NCBI RefSeq assembly: GCF_025362475.1
Contig: NZ_JANYGH010000020.1
Span: 55,427-119,426 of the forward strand
Origin: Mucilaginibacter sp.
GTDB lineage: Bacteria > Bacteroidota > Bacteroidia > Sphingobacteriales > Sphingobacteriaceae
Reading direction: 5' to 3'
Length of the DNA: 64,000 nucleotides
The notes under the pieces were generated by a model. It did no database searches and was not told where the DNA came from. It was given only the letters and a program-made list of their open reading frames with translations. Position numbers and translations under genes: made by a program. Below, in pieces: positions 54,447 through 62,953 of this stretch (position 1 is its first letter; the number at the start of each line of letters is the position of its first letter).

Positions 54447-54761
54447 TTGGCTAATCTCCTCTTCATCTGTAGTAAAAACCAATGGCGCAGCCCTACTGCC
54501 GAGTTACTGTTTAAAGATCACCCGGAACACAAAGCGTATTCCGCCGGAACAAGTGATAAGGCACGTACCCGGGTAAATCAAAAAATGATTGACAGGGCTG
54601 ATGTTGTGTTTGTAATGGAGCGCAAGCACAAAGAATTGCTTAAACAGCGATTTGAAATAGGCAACAAACCTTTAATTGTACTTGATATTGAAGACGAGTA
54701 CCAATTTAATGACCCGGAATTGGTGAAGATTTTGCAGGTTGTATTGAGCGATTATATCTAA
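54447..54761 (+). CDS. Low-molecular-weight protein tyrosine phosphatase-like protein, TTG start
   Basis: A 104-residue protein. The phosphate loop CSKNQWRS (Cys8 to Arg14, the CX5R form of the LMW-PTP fold) lies at the usual distance from the N-terminus only if translation starts at the TTG 54447, 2 bases after the preceding stop; no ATG is near. DPELVKIL near the end may supply the general acid. Shorter than classical LMW-PTPs, as in the small Bacteroidota group annotated as protein tyrosine phosphatase. Last gene of the 50426-54761 run. Confidence 0.8.
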   Translation: MANLLFICSKNQWRSPTAELLFKDHPEHKAYSAGTSDKARTRVNQKMIDRADVVFVMERKHKELLKQRFEIGNKPLIVLDIEDEYQFNDPELVKILQVVLSDYI

Positions 54762-54875
54762 GGCGTTGTCTAAATTGATTTATTAACTTTTAATGAAACA
54801 CATAACCATGCGTCATTGTGAATCCATCAGGAGTAACCCTGAAAAGATGGCGATGACGTATAGCAAGCGCTTTCG

Positions 54876-54960
54876 TAGAGACGCATATTTGCGTCTCCAG
54901 CTATACAGAGCGGATTTGCCTTTCCGATTTGCACGCGGGAGACGCAAATATGCGTCTCTA
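54876..54960. repeat. 85-bp element with perfect 22-bp inverted ends
   Basis: A 22-base unit at 54876-54897 recurs as its exact complement at 54939-54960; each unit is itself nearly palindromic (GAGACGCA / TGCGTCTC). The gap 54762-54995 also holds a degenerate repeat (CGTCATTGTG... GATGACG at 54813-54859). A related single unit is at 40804. Confidence 0.8.
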
Positions 54961-54995
54961 CAAAAAAAATACTAGTCTCAACAACTTTGTAATTA

Positions 54996-55484
54996 CTACA
55001 GTTTCCAGTCGGGCCTTTCAAAGTGGCAGGTATATCCGTAGGGGTGTTTCTTTAAATAATTCTGGTGTTCTTCTTCGGCGTTCCAGAAATCAGTTGCGGG
55101 GACAACTTCTGTTACTATTTTCCCCGGCCACTTACCAGAGGCTTCCATATCTGCAATTAAAGCTTTGGCTGTTTCGCGTTGTGTTTCATCCAGGAAAAAA
55201 ATGGCGGACCGATAAGAGGTGCCGATGTCATTTCCCTGCCTGTTGCGTGTTGTTGGATCATGAATTTGGAAGAAATATTCAAGCAGTTCACGATAGGGCA
55301 AATGTGCGGGATCAAATATAACCTCTATGGCTTCGGCATGTGTTCCGTGATTTTGGTAAGTTGCATTACGTACATCACCGCCTGTGTATCCCACTACTGT
55401 TGAAATAACACCCGGGTAATTTTTAATAAGGTCTTCTACACCCCAAAAGCAGCCACCGGCCAAAATCGCTTTTTCAGTATTCAT
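54996..55484 (-). CDS. msrA: Peptide-methionine (S)-S-oxide reductase
   Basis: A 162-residue cytoplasmic repair enzyme that reduces methionine S-sulfoxide in proteins. Signature [15 protein letters not shown] with catalytic Cys12, then [28 protein letters not shown] and [19 protein letters not shown]. Full length. It stands alone and is convergent with the plus-strand run before it. Confidence 0.95.
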   Translation of the reverse strand: MNTEKAILAGGCFWGVEDLIKNYPGVISTVVGYTGGDVRNATYQNHGTHAEAIEVIFDPAHLPYRELLEYFFQIHDPTTRNRQGNDIGTSYRSAIFFLDETQRETAKALIADMEASGKWPGKIVTEVVPATDFWNAEEEHQNYLKKHPYGYTCHFERPDWKL

Positions 55485-55635
55485 ATGGCTTCGTTTTTTA
55501 ATAGATTAAAGGTAGGGTACAAATGGGTAAACGGCAAGGGTTAATGTGAAATGATGTGGTCTGTGAATCCCGCAAATCATCATTAAAGGTAAACCCGCTT
55601 TTCTGTGGTGATTCCTGAGGCTAACCCCTTGATTG

Positions 55636-56970
55636 TTATTTTTGTTGCTGGAATTTTACCTTAACCGTAACTTCTTCGGGTTTGCCCGTACTGTTCCCTA
55701 CCCAGGTGGGGCCAGCCTTTATCAGATCAATAGCTTTTTGATCGGCTGTGGGGGTAAGGCTTTTTTTGATCTTAAAATCGCTCAATGATCCATCGCCATT
55801 AACGGTAAATGTTACGCTAACGGTCCCGGTAACTTCTCCGTTGGGTAAAACGGCATTGGCCTGCAGGTATTTTTTAAGGGCGCTCATATTGCCTTGCGGA
55901 TGGGCGTTTACAACAGCTTCTTTTTTTACACTTCCGTAGCCAACCGCAACTTCATTTAGGGCGCCATCGGCAGGGTTAAGTTCAACTTTTAGGCTATCCC
56001 CGCCTTTTACGCTCACCTGTTTAGGTAAATATCCAATAGATGCTATGGCTAATGTTTGCTTATTGCTGCTTGCCGGCATTGAAAAATGGCCATTCACATC
56101 GGTCACGGTGCTTTTATTGGTTCCCTCTATCCTAACGGCCGCGCCAATCACAGGAGCACCATCGGGCCTGGCAATGATTATTCCGTTGATACTGTTATAG
56201 CCAAATTGCGTTTTGGAATCTTTGGAGGTTACTATAGTTAAACCGCCAACATTGCCCTGCAATTTATATTCAAGAGGAGCAGAGGCTTTGTCCCGTGCTT
56301 TTTTTGCAAGTGCTGCCAGGCTATCGCTATTGTTCTTCGCTTTTGGGGTTTCGGTATAATTTGATGCTACTATCTCGCTTGCTGATACAACTTCTTTATC
56401 ATCGTCTGTTTGCTCTTTTGGTTTTGCAACTGCAGACACAGGCGCTGGCGGCAGGCTGGCGACTGCATTATTATCGCCAGATGATATTTCGTCCTGGTAA
56501 ACAGATTTATTGCCCGATTTTAATACGGTGGTTTTTTTTGCATTTTGAGTAAGCAGAGGAGCCTGGACAACGGTAACAGGCTTAGCCGGTGTTACGGTAT
56601 CCTTCAACTCAACATTTGTTTTATCTTTTTTAAGCGTAACCAGTTGTTGATCGGCAGTTTTTTCGGTTACCGGAGTTTTCCTTAACCACAAGGCGCCAAT
56701 GGTTAATATCACCAAAACAGATGCTGCTATTGACCATATTTGCCACGAAAAAACACGGCCTTTCTTTGGTTCAATGCGCTGATGTAATCTTTCGGTCAGT
56801 TTGGCCAGGTTGGCCTGCTGGTCTTCGGGAGCTGCTTCAAAACCTTCAATTGCATCCATTAAAAAAGGATCATCAAGCGCTTCCCGTTCAAGCCTGTGCA
56901 TAGCTTTGGCATCAAGCTCCCCGTTAAGGTACTTCCTGATCTGCAATATGTCGGCTTTTTTAGTATTCAC
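55636..56970 (-). CDS. Anti-sigma-like membrane protein fused to regulatory-like and TonB C-terminal domains
   Basis: A 444-residue protein. N-terminus (IRKYLNGELDAKAMHRLEREALDDPF) is an anti-sigma-type cytoplasmic domain, followed by one membrane span (WSIAASVLVILTIGALWL, about 81-98), a Pro/Lys/Thr-rich periplasmic linker, a carboxypeptidase-regulatory-like domain (SINGIIIARPDGAPVIGAAVRIEGTN, about 270-335) and a C-terminal TonB-type domain (VSVTFTVNGDGSLSDFKIKKSL). It overlaps the sigma factor gene by 11 bases, so the pair is translationally coupled. The external part may contact TonB receptors or proteins of the envelope. Confidence 0.8.
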   Translation of the reverse strand: MNTKKADILQIRKYLNGELDAKAMHRLEREALDDPFLMDAIEGFEAAPEDQQANLAKLTERLHQRIEPKKGRVFSWQIWSIAASVLVILTIGALWLRKTPVTEKTADQQLVTLKKDKTNVELKDTVTPAKPVTVVQAPLLTQNAKKTTVLKSGNKSVYQDEISSGDNNAVASLPPAPVSAVAKPKEQTDDDKEVVSASEIVASNYTETPKAKNNSDSLAALAKKARDKASAPLEYKLQGNVGGLTIVTSKDSKTQFGYNSINGIIIARPDGAPVIGAAVRIEGTNKSTVTDVNGHFSMPASSNKQTLAIASIGYLPKQVSVKGGDSLKVELNPADGALNEVAVGYGSVKKEAVVNAHPQGNMSALKKYLQANAVLPNGEVTGTVSVTFTVNGDGSLSDFKIKKSLTPTADQKAIDLIKAGPTWVGNSTGKPEEVTVKVKFQQQK

Positions 56971-57532
56971 TTTTCTTCTCCAGGCAAATTTTAAGGTTGC
57001 GCTTACCGTTTTGAATGTAACTCTTTACTTCATTCAGGCTAAAATTGGTTATATCGGCTATTTCTTTATAGCATTTCTCTTTTAAATAAAATAAGTCAAT
57101 GCTTTGTTTTTGTGCACCGGCCAGTTTATCAATACACTGTTCTAAGGCTTTATAAGCTTCTTCGCGGTTATTATCATCAGGATGCAAAAACGGGGTAAAT
57201 TCCATAACGTCATCTAAATTAACCACTGTTAATTTTTTGCCCGCCCTTAATTGCATTAAGCAATAATTGCGCCCCAATACATATAGCCAACTCCTGAATG
57301 TGTTGATGTGGTGATTTTTAACCTTTATTATCAGCTCCTCAAATATCCCCATCACAGCATCTTTGGCCAGGTCCTCATCTTTCAGATATTTTAAACAAAC
57401 GCCATAAACCAAAACCATATATCTTTCATATAGTTTTCCTAAAGCCGCCACGTCGCCGTTGTTACGGTATACGATAAGCAGTTCTTCATCCGTTGATGTG
57501 TCTGTTTTACCTGGTTTAATAAAATTGGTCAT
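56960..57532 (-). CDS. ECF RNA polymerase sigma factor
   Basis: About 190 residues from ATG 57532 (TNFIKPGKTDTSTDEELLIVYRN); an ATG four codons earlier is also possible. Region 2 contains YERYMVLVYGVCLKYLKDEDLAKDAVMGIFEEL and FRSWLYVLGRNYCL. Region 4 (DLFYLKEKCYKEIADITNFSLNEVKSYIQNGKRNLK) is the -35-binding HTH. It forms an overlapping pair with the anti-sigma gene, which it probably frees itself from on an envelope signal. Confidence 0.93.
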   Translation of the reverse strand: MTNFIKPGKTDTSTDEELLIVYRNNGDVAALGKLYERYMVLVYGVCLKYLKDEDLAKDAVMGIFEELIIKVKNHHINTFRSWLYVLGRNYCLMQLRAGKKLTVVNLDDVMEFTPFLHPDDNNREEAYKALEQCIDKLAGAQKQSIDLFYLKEKCYKEIADITNFSLNEVKSYIQNGKRNLKICLEKKSEY

Positions 57533-57816
57533 TAAAAAGTGCAAAATAAAATTTTAAAACCACTTACGGAAATTAAGAATTGGCTGCACCTGTATTTATA
57601 AAACGAAAAAGGGCAAAAATGTTGCATCCATTTTAATAAATATGATAATCCATATCAAATTAATGGCGGCGTTTGTGGATACCGGGGGTGCGTTAACAGG
57701 ATTGAAGTTAGCGGGGGGATTTGCGGGGGTGATTGAACCTGCGTAAAATGAGCAATTATGCCGGTTGCTATTAGGAAGATGAATGCCCGACATTGTGTGC
57801 CGGGCATTTATAATAT

Positions 57817-58647
57817 TTACGCTGATGTTGGTGTGGCATCCAGCTGGGTAACAAATAAATGCGGTTTTGGAATCACGATCTGGTGATCGTCAAAAGCTTT
57901 TTTAACCAGCTCCTGTACGCCAAAAAGTACGGTCCAATAATCATTGGCTTTGGCAAAAGGGCAAATGCCGAGCACTATTTTACCTTCATGTAGTTTAGAA
58001 ACATTTACAACAGGCGCCGGAGTTGCCAATACCAGCGGATGCGAGAGGCAGGCATTAACAGCTATCTGGCGTACGTTATCCATATCGCTTTGTGGTGCAA
58101 TTTCAAGTGAAATATCTACCCTGATATTGCCATGCCTGCTGTAGTTAACAATGGTATTGTTTGATACGGCGCCGTTTGCAAGGATGACGGTTTTATTATC
58201 GGGCGTAAGTAAAATGGTATTAAAAATCTGTATTTCAATTACCGCGCCGCTTTGGCCCTGGGATTCAATGATATCGCCAATTTTGAATGGTTTAAAAACC
58301 AGGATCAAAACACCGCCTGCAAAGTTGGCTAATGATCCCTGCAGCGCCAGGCCCACAGCTAAGCCAAGAGCACCAATTATTGCTACAAACGACGTGGTTT
58401 GGATGCCCAGCATGCCGGCAACCGTTATAAGTAATAATACCCTTAGGCCGGCCATCATCAGGCTGCTCAAGAATGATTGAAGGGATACGTCAATTTTTCC
58501 TTTAGCCATGGAGGCATTAAGTAAACGCCCTATCCAGCTAATAACGTAAAGGCCGATAATAAATACCAGCAGTGCACCAAGTAACTTAATACCGAATGTG
58601 CTTAACCACGCAAAAATTGCGGTGGAGTAAAAGGATACATTTTGCAT
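57817..58647 (-). CDS. MscS-type mechanosensitive ion channel
   Basis: A 276-residue small-conductance channel: three N-terminal spans (FGIKLLGALLVFIIGLYVIS, LLMI-like second span, and TM3 with the Gly/Ala pattern ALGLAVGLALQGSLANFAGGVLI), then the beta domain (FKIGDIIESQGQSGAVIEIQIFNTIL) and the alpha-beta vestibule. It opens under hypo-osmotic shock. Last chromosomal-looking gene before the integrated element. Confidence 0.95.
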   Translation of the reverse strand: MQNVSFYSTAIFAWLSTFGIKLLGALLVFIIGLYVISWIGRLLNASMAKGKIDVSLQSFLSSLMMAGLRVLLLITVAGMLGIQTTSFVAIIGALGLAVGLALQGSLANFAGGVLILVFKPFKIGDIIESQGQSGAVIEIQIFNTILLTPDNKTVILANGAVSNNTIVNYSRHGNIRVDISLEIAPQSDMDNVRQIAVNACLSHPLVLATPAPVVNVSKLHEGKIVLGICPFAKANDYWTVLFGVQELVKKAFDDHQIVIPKPHLFVTQLDATPTSA

Positions 58648-58994
58648 AATAAAGGAAGGTTTTGGAGATTAATGGAATTTATTTTTATGATTAGTTGTTG
58701 CAAGACTATGGCAGTTAATGCCCGGTTAATATACAAATTAAAAGCGGACTGCTTATTTGTAAGTGAAACATTAACAGGCACTTAATAATAAGTGGGACTG
58801 GTAAATAAATTTCTAATTGTTCATATTTTTTAATTAGATATAAAATGATATTTACTGTATTGCAAATCAGAAAGGTTTTAATTAATTCCTTTTCACGCTC
58901 AAATTAAATTACGGAATAAGAATCAGGAGATAAGTTGTACTATTCTCTCTGGAAATAAAAAAAACTGCGACATGCCCTACTTTTTTGGGAGTTA

Positions 58995-59019
58995 GGCGGT
59001 TTTGAGCCGCTCTTTTTTT
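58995..59019 (+). terminator. Orphan intrinsic terminator upstream of the integrase
   Basis: A 7-bp stem (58995-59001 with 59005-59011, one or two wobbles), 3-base loop, then C and seven T. No plus-strand gene lies between it and the start of the 627-base gap at 58648, so it may end a small non-coding RNA transcribed from within 58650-58990. The remaining gap is AT-rich. Confidence 0.55.
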
Positions 59020-59102
59020 ATGAAAAGATGTTTGTACAATAAATCTTTAATTATTGCTATAGCCTAAAGTTTTATTATTTTTGGACACATAAAATTAACG
59101 AC

Positions 59103-59131
59103 ATGAATTTTCCCGCTGAAGGAAAATTCAT
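59103..59131. promoter_or_regulatory. Perfect inverted repeat upstream of the integrase
   Basis: ATGAATTTTCC (59103-59113) and its exact complement at 59121-59131 around a 7-base spacer. A TATTTTTG at about 59075 resembles a -7 element facing it. It could be an operator or a leader hairpin. Confidence 0.5.
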
Positions 59132-59192
59132 TTAATTTATCAATATTTAAACCGCCTTAATTTCTATTAAAATCTGCCTTTAAACCCGTTAA

Positions 59193-59257
59193 TTGCACAA
59201 TCCATTATTTACTAATATTTATTAATGTGTGCAATATGTTTGTTACTGTGTGTGCAA
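59193..59257. other. Repeated TGTGCAA sites at the integrase promoter
   Basis: TTGCACA at 59193-59199 is the complement of TGTGCAA at 59228-59234 and again at 59251-59257; the last two lie in a 9-base direct repeat TGTGTGCAA (59226-59234, 59249-59257). Spacing and position fit integrase arm-type sites or operator sites. I see no tRNA gene and no crossover core can be set without the other end. Confidence 0.5.
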
Positions 59258-59270
59258 GTGGTTATATTTG
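59239..59270 (+). promoter_or_regulatory. Consensus promoter abutting the integrase start codon
   Basis: TTTG (59239-59242), a 20-base spacer and TATATTTG (59263-59270) match the Bacteroidota promoter. The integrase ATG is only 3 bases further, so transcription would begin at or near the start codon (a leaderless message). Confidence 0.6.
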
Positions 59271-59273
59271 AGC

Positions 59274-60506
59274 ATGGCAAACGCAGCTAAGTTTTTAGAT
59301 AAAAGATTCACCCTGGCAGACGGCACGTATAAAGTCCGCGTTCGCGTCAGCCATGAAAGAAGATCAGTCTATCTAAATACCAAATATTCATTTGACGAAA
59401 AAACCTATAAGAGTAAAATCGAAAAAGGTTTAAACATGAATAAAAATGAAGATTTGTTAAGAGCAAAGGCCGACATAGAAGCAATAGAATTAAAGGCAAA
59501 TGAAATTATAAAGGAATTGCCTGTCTTTAGTTTTGAAGCGTTTAAGGCTCGGTTTGAACAAAGGGGGGACAGGTCAGACATTGTGTCCTTGTTAATTGAG
59601 GAATCTGAAATCCTAAAAAAAGGCAATAAGTTTTCAAATGCAAATATTTATTTAAGCGCCGGGAATCTCTTTAAACGATATGCCAAAGAACAGTATAAGA
59701 AAGATGCTTTGAAGGTAAGCGATCTTACTGTTAGCGAGTTGAATAAATTTCAACAGTGGGCTGAAAAAGAGAAATATAGCCTTACTACAATCAGTATTTA
59801 TTTAGTAAGGACTAAGAAAATATTTAACGACCTTATTAAATCGGGGGAGGTAAGTAAGCACCGGTACCCGTTCGGTAAAGGACTTTATAAAATACCCGAA
59901 TCTACTAATTCAAAACGGCCCCTTTCCATTAATGAGATAATGGCAATTTATAATTATCAGCCAACTTCAGATAACGAGGAATTTGCTAAGTCAATGTTTA
60001 TTTTCAGTTATTTATGCAGCGGGATGAACATGGCTGATATATTCAGTCTAAAAAACTCTGATTTTGGCGATGATCGTTTAACGTTTGTGCGTAGAAAAAC
60101 CAAGAATAAAACGCCCAGGACATTAACGGTTATGCTTAATGATGATATCAGGGATATCATTCGCCGGCACAAGGTGCATATTATAAATTCTGACTATGTT
60201 TTTAAGGTTATCAATGAAAGCATGAATGAACAGGAACAGCATACTGCGATAGGCCTTTCAGTAACCTATATTAATAGATCATTAAAGGCGATAGCTAAAA
60301 AATTAGGTTTGCCAGGTACCATATCAACATATTTTGCCCGGCATAGCTTCGCCACTATATTAATGGAAAGCGAAGCTCCCCTGGCCTTTATTAGCCAAAA
60401 ATTAGGACATTCAGATTTAAAAACCACGCAAATTTATTTGTCTCAATTCTCAAAAGAGAAGGAGGAAAACTATACTTCTAATTTATTAAATAAAAACATA
60501 GTGTAA
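59274..60506 (+). CDS. Tyrosine recombinase/integrase
   Basis: 410 residues from ATG 59274 (ANAAKFLDKRFTLADG), the usual short N-terminus; a longer frame from 59229 is not needed. Domains: arm-binding (about 1-80), core-binding SAM-like (about 100-200), catalytic (about 215-400). Catalytic residues: a Lys in RRKTKNKTPR, Arg356-His357, His379 and nucleophile Tyr388. The Arg I site reads SGMNMADI, with Asn252 where XerC has Arg, as in IntDOT-like Bacteroidota integrases which lack ArgI. It excises and inserts the element whose left end this is. Its stop overlaps the next ATG by one base. Confidence 0.92.
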   Translation: MANAAKFLDKRFTLADGTYKVRVRVSHERRSVYLNTKYSFDEKTYKSKIEKGLNMNKNEDLLRAKADIEAIELKANEIIKELPVFSFEAFKARFEQRGDRSDIVSLLIEESEILKKGNKFSNANIYLSAGNLFKRYAKEQYKKDALKVSDLTVSELNKFQQWAEKEKYSLTTISIYLVRTKKIFNDLIKSGEVSKHRYPFGKGLYKIPESTNSKRPLSINEIMAIYNYQPTSDNEEFAKSMFIFSYLCSGMNMADIFSLKNSDFGDDRLTFVRRKTKNKTPRTLTVMLNDDIRDIIRRHKVHIINSDYVFKVINESMNEQEQHTAIGLSVTYINRSLKAIAKKLGLPGTISTYFARHSFATILMESEAPLAFISQKLGHSDLKTTQIYLSQFSKEKEENYTSNLLNKNIV

Positions 60507-61507
60507 TGAAAACAATCGAAGCCGACTTTGATAGTGAACTAATTAAAGCAAAATTTCCGTACAAAGAATTGATACTTAGTAATGCGTTATACAAAGATTC
60601 CCTGTTTAATGAGTTTAAAAATTTACAAACGAGGCCTAAACAATCAATATTTATAGAAGAACATTTGAGTATTACTGATTTGCACTCAGAGAGAGCAGGC
60701 AACCCATCCGGATCTACTGGCGCGGTTGAGACATGTTACTATCAGTTAACAAACGAATTTTATGAACTGTTAAGCAATGGCACTTTACAGGAGAAATATA
60801 ATGGCCGGGACATTTTGCATACGTCTTCAGTTAAAGCTTTAACCGAGGTTGGCAATAAAATGAGATCGTTTGAAAAATACGTTCTTGAGAACGAAGAAAT
60901 CAGTAGCTACAATGGATATGCTAAAGCGGTAAGTAGTAAAATAATAACGTTACTTAATGGCTTCTCCTTCAAGAATGAACTTTTACTTATTCTTGCTTCA
61001 AGTGAAAAAAGCAAAAGTGTATCGGTATTGTTTATTCTTAATGGAGGCGACATTAATGAGATTGAAGAAAGGTACGGAAATCTTAAAGTGTATTTTGATG
61101 GATTTATTAACGATGAGTTAAAGAATGCAAGAAGTGTACACCCGGCTGAAACAAAATTTGAATCTTTAAAGGTAAAATTAACCAAATATGGATTTTTTAC
61201 TTTGCCTAAGGTTAGGCAATTGCATTGTGTAGATAGACAAGATAAACTTGTTGAGTTACTAGCCAGCAACGACGCGCCTTATCAAATCGCGATGTTTGAC
61301 TACTTAAATTTTTTAGAATTTACCAAGCTTAATTATGCAAAAAAGCAAACTATACAGGCCAGGAATAAACTGATTGCTGAAAATATCATTGGCAGACATG
61401 AAGATACAGTTAAAAACCTAATAAATTATTTATCCAGGCCTGACAACAAGAGATATACTGCAGCATTGCATAAAAATGATGTTGTAAATGATTTCAATAA
61501 CCTATAA
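60506..61507 (+). CDS. Unknown protein translationally coupled to the integrase
   Basis: A 333-residue soluble protein in TAATGA overlap with the integrase stop, which implies coupled translation. There is no signal peptide, membrane span or known motif. The central part (VLENEEISSYNGYAKAVSSKIITLLNGFSFKN) and the tail (GRHEDTVKNLINYLSRPDNKRYTAALHKND) are helical and charged. RteC-like proteins of conjugative transposons sit near such integrases, but I cannot assign it to them. A regulator or recombination accessory protein is possible. Confidence 0.7.
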   Translation: MKTIEADFDSELIKAKFPYKELILSNALYKDSLFNEFKNLQTRPKQSIFIEEHLSITDLHSERAGNPSGSTGAVETCYYQLTNEFYELLSNGTLQEKYNGRDILHTSSVKALTEVGNKMRSFEKYVLENEEISSYNGYAKAVSSKIITLLNGFSFKNELLLILASSEKSKSVSVLFILNGGDINEIEERYGNLKVYFDGFINDELKNARSVHPAETKFESLKVKLTKYGFFTLPKVRQLHCVDRQDKLVELLASNDAPYQIAMFDYLNFLEFTKLNYAKKQTIQARNKLIAENIIGRHEDTVKNLINYLSRPDNKRYTAALHKNDVVNDFNNL

Positions 61508-61586
61508 GGAAAAAAAGGGGGTACTACCCTATTTGTGCCCCTAAATGCCCTCTGTACCATTGTACTGTATTAAAGAAAACAGCACA

Positions 61587-61874
61587 ATGGAATCAACATT
61601 TGAAAATTTACCTAAAATAATCGCCCAGCTTTTTAGTAAAGTTGAGCGAATTGAAAATTTGCTTGCTACCCCGAAAGTAGTCCCCGCTTTTCCTAAGTGG
61701 GTTGAAATAAATGGAGCATCTAAAATAACCAGCAAAACCCCAAATGCTTTACGTGTCCAAGTTTCATTAGGGAACTTAAAGGCGGTTAAAAGAGGTAGTC
61801 GCCTTTACTTTGATAGTGAATATCTTGAAAAATGGGTGTCGGGTGCTCTTGTTAGTACAGAACAGGAGGCTTAA
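61587..61874 (+). CDS. Helix-turn-helix (excisionase-like) DNA-binding protein
   Basis: 95 residues from ATG 61587 (ESTFENLPKIIAQLF), preferred over ATG 61545, whose extra residues are unlike the family. The C-terminal HTH (WVEINGASKITSKTPNALRVQVSLGNLKAVKRGSRLYF, then EYLEKWVSG) fits the helix_turn_helix_17/excisionase group of Bacteroidota mobile elements, which bend DNA for excision or regulate it. A one-base gap leads to the next gene. Confidence 0.8.
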   Translation: MESTFENLPKIIAQLFSKVERIENLLATPKVVPAFPKWVEINGASKITSKTPNALRVQVSLGNLKAVKRGSRLYFDSEYLEKWVSGALVSTEQEA

Positions 61875-61875
61875 A

Positions 61876-62199
61876 ATGCATACCGCAAATCCAAGCCCTA
61901 AAAATCACAATGGTAGCGCCGGCAAGCCTTCCCGCCACATGTACAATGATTTTGACGGCGAGTTAAAATTAGTCCGTGCTTATCTAACAACCAGGATAGC
62001 AACTGCAACGATGTGCAGCGTAGACCTTGGTATCTACCGTCCGAACCTGTGTAGGTACGTCGCAGAGTTAACGAAACAGGGCTTATTATCTATTGTATGT
62101 GTGAGTAAGTGCGAGATTACCGGTTTTAAGGCCGGGTACCTAACATCCAATCCTGATCTAATAGAAAGAATTAAGGAAAAGAAAGGGTTCATAGGTTAA
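61876..62199 (+). CDS. Small winged-helix-like protein of the element
   Basis: 107 residues from ATG 61876, one base after the previous stop, with an AGGAGG at 61863-61868 that sets the start; this SD-like site is unusual for Bacteroidota. The body (DFDGELKLVRAYLTTRIATATMCSVDLGIYRPNLCRYVAELTKQGLLSIV) reads as an HTH with a wing and resembles helix-turn-helix proteins in phage early regions. Function unknown. Confidence 0.7.
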   Translation: MHTANPSPKNHNGSAGKPSRHMYNDFDGELKLVRAYLTTRIATATMCSVDLGIYRPNLCRYVAELTKQGLLSIVCVSKCEITGFKAGYLTSNPDLIERIKEKKGFIG

Positions 62200-62202
62200 C
62201 CG

Positions 62203-62949
62203 ATGAATTACATCCTGCAGGTTAACGCATTTTGGGTAAGGAAAATCGATCGTCCTTTAAAAACATCATCGACAGCACTTTATTTTGCTCTACTTGACAA
62301 AAACAATAAGCTTGGATGGCGCGAAACTTTCAGTGCCCATTACGAGGCGATGATGGAGCAAGTAGGTATATCAAAAAATACTTATTACGATTGCATTAAA
62401 GAGCTTGTGGATGGAGGGTATATTCAATATTCAGCATCTAATAACCGAGTACTGACAGGGGTCATTAAAATAATTAACCTTTCCCAAATTTTGGTAAACG
62501 AGTTGGTAAACGACCAGTACCAGCCTTGTGACACGACCAGTGAACCGAGTTGTGACACGACCAGTACCCTAATTAAACCTATAAACACAAAACAATCAAA
62601 ACCTGTAAACAAAATAATAGATTTTGATTTGGTTTTTAATAATCCCGAGTTTTCAGGAAGCTCTGAAGAGATGGTTACCCTCTTCAAACGGTGGTTAGAT
62701 TATAAAAAATCTATAAGTGATAGCTACAAATCGGTTGATAGCGTCATCACATCCTTTAAAAATTTAAAAAAATATTCCGGCGAAAATTTTGAGCTCGCTG
62801 TGGAAATAATCGATGCAGCAATCGGTAGTGGGTACAAGGGTTTTTTCCGGCCGAAAGCTGGATCAGCTCCGCGCGCCTCTTCCCCAACTGCAAGCAAAGC
62901 CCAAAGTTTATACAGCCAAAAGATAGCAGTAAATTTTACAAACGACTAA
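62203..62949 (+). CDS. Putative phage/plasmid-type replication protein (DnaD-like)
   Basis: A 248-residue protein. N-terminal HTH (LGWRETFSAHYEAMMEQVGISKNTYYDCIKELVDGGYIQY), a polar linker, and a C-terminal helical domain whose end (AVEIIDAAIGSGYKGFFRPK) has the AI-x-x-G-W/Y-x-G-F pattern of DnaD/replisome organiser proteins. These recruit the helicase loader during element replication. Only 3 bases separate it from the previous gene. Assignment by pattern only. Confidence 0.65.
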   Translation: MNYILQVNAFWVRKIDRPLKTSSTALYFALLDKNNKLGWRETFSAHYEAMMEQVGISKNTYYDCIKELVDGGYIQYSASNNRVLTGVIKIINLSQILVNELVNDQYQPCDTTSEPSCDTTSTLIKPINTKQSKPVNKIIDFDLVFNNPEFSGSSEEMVTLFKRWLDYKKSISDSYKSVDSVITSFKNLKKYSGENFELAVEIIDAAIGSGYKGFFRPKAGSAPRASSPTASKAQSLYSQKIAVNFTND

Positions 62950-62953
62950 TATC

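Noticed and set aside
54793..54975. A 60-codon frame after the phosphatase-like gene
   Set aside because: It lies wholly in palindromic repeats; the translation follows the repeat units.
58650..59270. tRNA or tmRNA as the integration site
   Set aside because: No cloverleaf, anticodon arm or CCA end could be found on either strand in the gap.
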